From CAZMLC01 sp964567125 (GTDB lineage Bacteria; Verrucomicrobiota; Kiritimatiellia; RFP12; UBA1067): a stretch of 9,361 nucleotides of DNA. Below, piece by piece: positions 6,549-9,361 of the stretch; position 1 is the first letter of the stretch, and every line of letters starts with the position of its first letter. The stretch is taken from positions 1 to 9,361 of the forward strand of contig CAZMLC010000091.1 of assembly GCA_964567125.1 (NCBI GenBank), read 5' to 3'. The notes under the pieces are model-generated. The model made no database searches. It was not told the origin of the DNA and saw nothing but the letters and a program-made list of their open reading frames with translations. The position numbers and the translations under genes were made by a program.

Positions 6549-8903
6549 TTAACGGGATGGGGTTAAATGATCATTTGAGGTGTCGTCTGCGGGGCGAACT
6601 GCACGGCCTTCCGACCAGAAGACGCGCGGGGGCAACTGAGGCCGGTCCGCGGTGAGCGCTTTCGGCACCGTGATTTTTGTGCGGATGCGCACCGGCTTCC
6701 CGAGGTTCTCCGCATCGGTCCATTTGGGAATCGGAGGTCCTTGCTGATAGCCGCTTTGCACGCAGGGGAATGCGTTGGGGACGAATTGCCAGAAGGCCAT
6801 GCCGGGGAAGAGCGAGCCGTTGCCGGGGTAGGGCGCCCATTTGCCTGAGGCTAGCTGATAATCCCAGGAGGCGTCGCTGACCACGTTGGTGAAGAAGGAG
6901 CTAAATCCACAGGAGATAAACGAATAGGCGTGACGGGGAATGATTTCCGCTTCGAGCATGTGGTCGCCGGGTGAGAGTTCGACGGGGAAGGCCGACCACA
7001 CCTGCGGCATGTTGCCGGTGCCGAGGGACTTGCCGTCGACGAAAAGTTTGAAATCACCGAAGCCATGTGCGCCATAGATTCCACGGCCTGGTTTCTCGCC
7101 GCGCCAGAGGAGGAGCTTCGCCTGCTCAACGACCTCGCGCGGTGCCTGCGGGGTGTTGGCAATCGCCGCGTAGGTTTCGCGGACTGCGGCGTAGCCGTGC
7201 AGCATTTCCGCATAGGCCGCGGCGCGCAGCGTGAAGATCAGGCGGTTCGGATCATTGCCGAACGCAGCGGCGTAGAATGCGCATCGTTCCTGTGCAGTTG
7301 CGATCAGTCCGGCGCGTTCGAGTTCGAACAGCTCCGCCATGATGGCGGCGACGCCGACTTTGTCGGGCGTGACAAACCGTTTTTCGACAGGCGGAATTTC
7401 ACTTTTTACGCCGACGGGCCGGTCCTGATACCAATATGCGGCGGCGGAGAGGTACCCGCCTGCGGTGTTGCCATCGCCGAACTCAAGTTCCATGCGCACC
7501 TCGCGCTGGAAGGTGACGGCATCCGTGAGGTGAAAGCGGTATTGCGCCGTACGCATCGCTGCTTTTTCAAGCAATCCGTGCAGAGGCAGTTCAAACAGGC
7601 CGTAATAATACCAGCCGCCGTTAAAATAATCTTCGAGCCCAGTCCCGTGGTGCGAAGGCGTCGTACTGCCGTCGCGATAGAAACGCTCATCGCCTTCAAG
7701 GATATTCCAGCCGCCATCCATGCCGAAGGCCATGAGGTAGCAGCCGATATATTTGCCGCGTCCCGTCGTCTGCATGATGCGGAAGGGGCGGCCAGCGGAG
7801 ACCTCCGCGTTGAATGCGCAGTGCAGATAGAGCGCATCGCCAATGGGTCCGGACTGGCAGGCGGTGGAAACTTCACTTTCGACGGGGAAAGGCCCATCGT
7901 TGCGGATCACGATGCGGGCGCTTTTGCGGAAGGGCATGGGCAGCGCGCAGACATAGGTGTTGTTCAGAAAGGCGAAGGCCATGTTGGCGAATTCGCGCGG
8001 GTGGAGTCCATTGCAGAAAAAATCGCCGAGCGGAACGCACACGCTGGGGCGTGTTTGGCCGTCCCAATACATTTCCAGCACGAGGTAGCGCAGCATGAGC
8101 GAGCGCGTCAGCGCGTTCAGGCGTGAAAAGTCCGGACGAAAACGGAAGCTGGTGATGGTGCCCGCGGTTTCAGTTGAAAAGACGGTCGTGCCCTGCTGCG
8201 GAAGAAACGTTTGCTTTTGCCAGGGCGCGGCCTGCGCTTCGACGCGGCACAGCTGGTTGCTGCGGGTGGCACGCCATGCGGTATTGCAGGCGATCAGCGC
8301 ATTGCTGGTGGAGGCGTCCGCGATTTTGGGCCAGGCGTGGACAGTGGTGTCGGCAGGGTAACGTTCCGAATTGATTTGAAAATAGGGACGCGCGCCGTTG
8401 GGCGTATAGTTGGGCATGCGGAGGGCGATAGTCAGCGATTTCTCATACGCCAGGGGAATATAGGCATAGGCGCCTCCGCTGACGCTGCCCTGCAGCGGGG
8501 TGAAGAGCGGATTGTGCGTGAAGAGGGCCTCTTGGGCGATTTGGAGCCGCGGTTCAGTTTCACCATCGACGAAGAAGAGCCATTCAGTTGCGGGAACGTT
8601 CGTGCTCCAGATACGGGTCAGGCAACCAGGGCCTTTCAAGGTGGTGACGGGATAATACGCTTTTTTATCAAGGGCCGGACCGAAGTTGAACCAGTCGCAG
8701 TTTCCGCCCTGACGATCAAAGCTGGAAAACATGTCGCTGACACCCTGTGCGGGCTGGCAGAAGGTGTCGACAGATGAGAGCCGGGCGAGCTGCGTCGCGA
8801 GCGAAACAGGCGCTGGCTGTTTGCCACATCCGGGAGCCAAGCAGGCGATGATGCCCGCCATGATGCCTTTGCACAAACCTGTCTTCATACGGTTTACATC
8901 CAT
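6549..8903 (-). CDS. DUF2961 / GH172-type glycoside hydrolase lipoprotein
   Basis: A 784-residue exported protein. The N-terminus (MKTGLCKGIMAGIIACLAPGC from the second Met) is a signal sequence with a plausible lipobox ending at C26. The start may be 8903 or the Met at 8888; neither has a strong Shine-Dalgarno sequence, and 8888 has only a weak GGA. The DUF2961 domain spans about 60-500: GGNCDWF near 67, GPGCLTRIWS (91-100), and the catalytic region LEGDERFY with E403 and HHGTGLEDYFNGGWYY with E424. GH172 enzymes use two glutamates; the 21-residue spacing matches the E270/E291 pair I recall from the bifidobacterial founding enzyme. Known GH172 members cleave alpha-D-fructofuranosides or D-arabinofuranosides. 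A helical segment (about 515-605) and a beta-sandwich-like C-terminus (LFVDGKSLGTG onward, about 608-760) extend it well beyond the core domain and may bind carbohydrate or form oligomer contacts. It is the first gene of the three-gene operon. Confidence 0.85.
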   Translation of the reverse strand: MDVNRMKTGLCKGIMAGIIACLAPGCGKQPAPVSLATQLARLSSVDTFCQPAQGVSDMFSSFDRQGGNCDWFNFGPALDKKAYYPVTTLKGPGCLTRIWSTNVPATEWLFFVDGETEPRLQIAQEALFTHNPLFTPLQGSVSGGAYAYIPLAYEKSLTIALRMPNYTPNGARPYFQINSERYPADTTVHAWPKIADASTSNALIACNTAWRATRSNQLCRVEAQAAPWQKQTFLPQQGTTVFSTETAGTITSFRFRPDFSRLNALTRSLMLRYLVLEMYWDGQTRPSVCVPLGDFFCNGLHPREFANMAFAFLNNTYVCALPMPFRKSARIVIRNDGPFPVESEVSTACQSGPIGDALYLHCAFNAEVSAGRPFRIMQTTGRGKYIGCYLMAFGMDGGWNILEGDERFYRDGSTTPSHHGTGLEDYFNGGWYYYGLFELPLHGLLEKAAMRTAQYRFHLTDAVTFQREVRMELEFGDGNTAGGYLSAAAYWYQDRPVGVKSEIPPVEKRFVTPDKVGVAAIMAELFELERAGLIATAQERCAFYAAAFGNDPNRLIFTLRAAAYAEMLHGYAAVRETYAAIANTPQAPREVVEQAKLLLWRGEKPGRGIYGAHGFGDFKLFVDGKSLGTGNMPQVWSAFPVELSPGDHMLEAEIIPRHAYSFISCGFSSFFTNVVSDASWDYQLASGKWAPYPGNGSLFPGMAFWQFVPNAFPCVQSGYQQGPPIPKWTDAENLGKPVRIRTKITVPKALTADRPQLPPRVFWSEGRAVRPADDTSNDHLTPSR

Positions 8904-8916
8904 TTATAAAAGGGTT

Positions 8917-8952
8917 GCGATTGATCGCGATTCGCAGATGAACATGCGATCG
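8917..8952. repeat. Cluster of GCGAT / ATCGC motifs in the operon leader
   Basis: GCGAT occurs at 8917-8921, 8927-8931 and 8946-8950, and its complement ATCGC at 8924-8928. They build the inverted repeat GCGAT-TG-ATCGC, the perfect palindrome ATCGCGAT (8924-8931) and CGATCG (8947-8952). They lie just before the operon start, where a repressor site or a 5' leader structure could sit. The function is not known. Confidence 0.3.
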
Positions 8953-9006
8953 GTCCTGTCACACCCGCAATACCGTTAGGAGCGAACGACGATTATCTGG
9001 CAAAAA

Positions 9007-9036
9007 TATATACCACAATAGGGCGCATGGATTCAA
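9007..9036 (-). promoter_or_regulatory. Candidate sigma-70 promoter for the three-gene operon
   Basis: On the minus strand, TTGAAT (9031-9036) lies 18 bases before TATATA (9007-9012). Each box matches consensus at four of six positions. A start near 9000 would give a leader of about 95 bases that carries the GCGAT motifs. The call rests on sequence likeness only. Confidence 0.33.
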
Positions 9037-9127
9037 CCGCGAAGTTATGCCGCGCGCCTGCAGCAGCTGGAAGAATGTGATTTCGGAGGCTGATTTGTCC
9101 TTTTGTTATGCTCATTCGACTCCAACG

Positions 9128-9250
9128 CTTAACTTGGAGGAGTCATTGCGATTGCTATTGCTACGGTCACAAGGGCAAACATGTTTGATTGCTTGACGTT
9201 ACTGCTTGAAATTGCGCTGGGCTTATTTGAGGATGTGAATACAAGTTAAG
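9128..9250. repeat. Perfect 9-bp inverted repeat, arms 105 bases apart
   Basis: CTTAACTTG (9128-9136) is exactly complementary to CAAGTTAAG (9242-9250). The right arm overlaps the stop codon of the thioredoxin-like gene. A second small stem, CTCCAA/TTGGAG (9120-9125 and 9134-9139), overlaps the left arm. I could not find extended pairing between the arms. It may be chance or a remnant of something larger. Confidence 0.3.
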
Positions 9251-9361
9251 GTTCGGCAAGCAATCTTTCGATTTTTTGTTCTAGATTTTCACTCGCGTCC
9301 ACATCCCGAATAATCCCCTTTTTATCAACCAACCAGAAGGTCGGAACCCCGTTGATGCCGA
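9246..9361 (-). CDS. Thioredoxin-fold (TlpA/ResA-like) protein, C-terminal end only
   Basis: The minus strand is open from the window edge to a TAA at 9246-9248, giving the last 37 residues of a protein. They begin GINGVPTFWLVDKKG and end in a charged helix (ENLEQKIERLLAEP). The VPT cis-proline loop followed by a strand and a D-K-K-G turn is typical of thioredoxin-fold proteins of the TlpA/ResA/AhpC-TSA group, which act as periplasmic thiol-disulfide reductases or peroxiredoxin-like enzymes. The CxxC motif, any signal peptide and the start would lie beyond the right edge, so the exact class cannot be set. It has the same orientation as the operon. The 342-base gap with its own candidate promoter suggests separate transcription. 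Confidence 0.72.
   Translation of the reverse strand, partial: GINGVPTFWLVDKKGIIRDVDASENLEQKIERLLAEP

Larger units (their letters stand above)
8904..9245. other. Intergenic region upstream of the operon, no convincing gene
   Basis: 342 bases lie between the GH172-like start and the end of the thioredoxin-like gene. The longest frame I could translate is 49 codons (9047-9196, plus strand). It lacks a Shine-Dalgarno sequence and any recognisable family, and I do not accept it. The region holds a candidate leftward promoter, GCGAT-type palindromes near the operon start, and inverted repeats near the right end. It includes a short run of three ATTGC units (9145-9161). Confidence 0.6.

Noticed and set aside
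7065..8126. A 353-codon open frame on the plus strand, antisense to the GH172-like gene
   Set aside because: The sense strand encodes clear DUF2961 motifs over the same bases. The antisense product has no recognisable domain, and long antisense frames are expected opposite GC-leaning coding sequence.
9047..9196. A 49-codon plus-strand frame in the right intergenic region
   Set aside because: It has no Shine-Dalgarno sequence, is Leu- and Ser-rich without recognisable features, and is short enough to be open by chance.
9136..9249. GGAGGAG followed by an open frame that could be a small leaderless-type peptide
   Set aside because: No ATG, GTG or TTG lies at a suitable distance in the frame that stays open. 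The only in-frame ATG (9181) is 40 bases downstream and gives 22 codons.
9127..9251. Integron attC site (GCTTAAC ... GTTAAGG, about 125 bases)
   Set aside because: The left core fits RYYYAAC and the size is right, but the last base of the right core fails GTTRRRY. I found no paired L'/L'' arms inside, and the neighbouring gene lies across the site in the wrong arrangement.

Overview
The window looks like a chromosomal fragment from a GC-leaning, Gram-negative-type bacterium, most likely of the PVC group (Verrucomicrobiota or Kiritimatiellota). This placement is an inference. It rests on a secreted M6 metalloprotease with an Ig-like module, a choice-of-anchor-J-type module and a C-terminal DPDGDGIANLLEYAQGLDP segment, which is a style of exported protein common in that group, and on a DUF2961/GH172 lipoprotein. 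A run of exactly 100 N at 2903-3002 shows that this is a draft or metagenome-derived scaffold.

Left part (1-893). A small Spy/CpxP-like periplasmic protein is encoded leftward (584 to 156). It is followed by two hairpins and an AT-rich stretch with two further inverted repeats, which look like a transcript end. A 309-base divergent intergenic region then separates it from the next gene.

Centre-left (894-3479). A large secreted M6-family (immune inhibitor A-like) zinc metalloprotease is encoded rightward. Its C-terminal half is interrupted by the assembly gap. The gap falls inside a recognisable adhesion-type module and probably hides more than the 100 bases shown. The gene converges on the next transcription unit with only 9 bases between the two stop codons.

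Centre and right (3489-8903). Three tightly packed leftward genes form an evident operon, read from 8903 down to 3489: a DUF2961/GH172-type lipoprotein, a UDP-galactopyranose-mutase-like flavoprotein (4-base gap), and a polytopic GT-C-like membrane protein (4-base ATGA overlap). GH172 enzymes act on furanosides, UGM-type flavoproteins make nucleotide-activated furanoses, and GT-C proteins use lipid-linked sugars on the outer face of the membrane. My best reading is a compact system for making and remodelling a furanose-containing surface glycan. This is a hypothesis, because none of the three substrates can be read from sequence.

Right edge (8904-9361). A 342-base region without a convincing gene holds a candidate promoter for the operon and several inverted repeats. 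The window ends inside the last 37 codons of a leftward thioredoxin-fold (TlpA/ResA-like) gene. No RNA genes, CRISPR arrays or insertion sequences were recognised.
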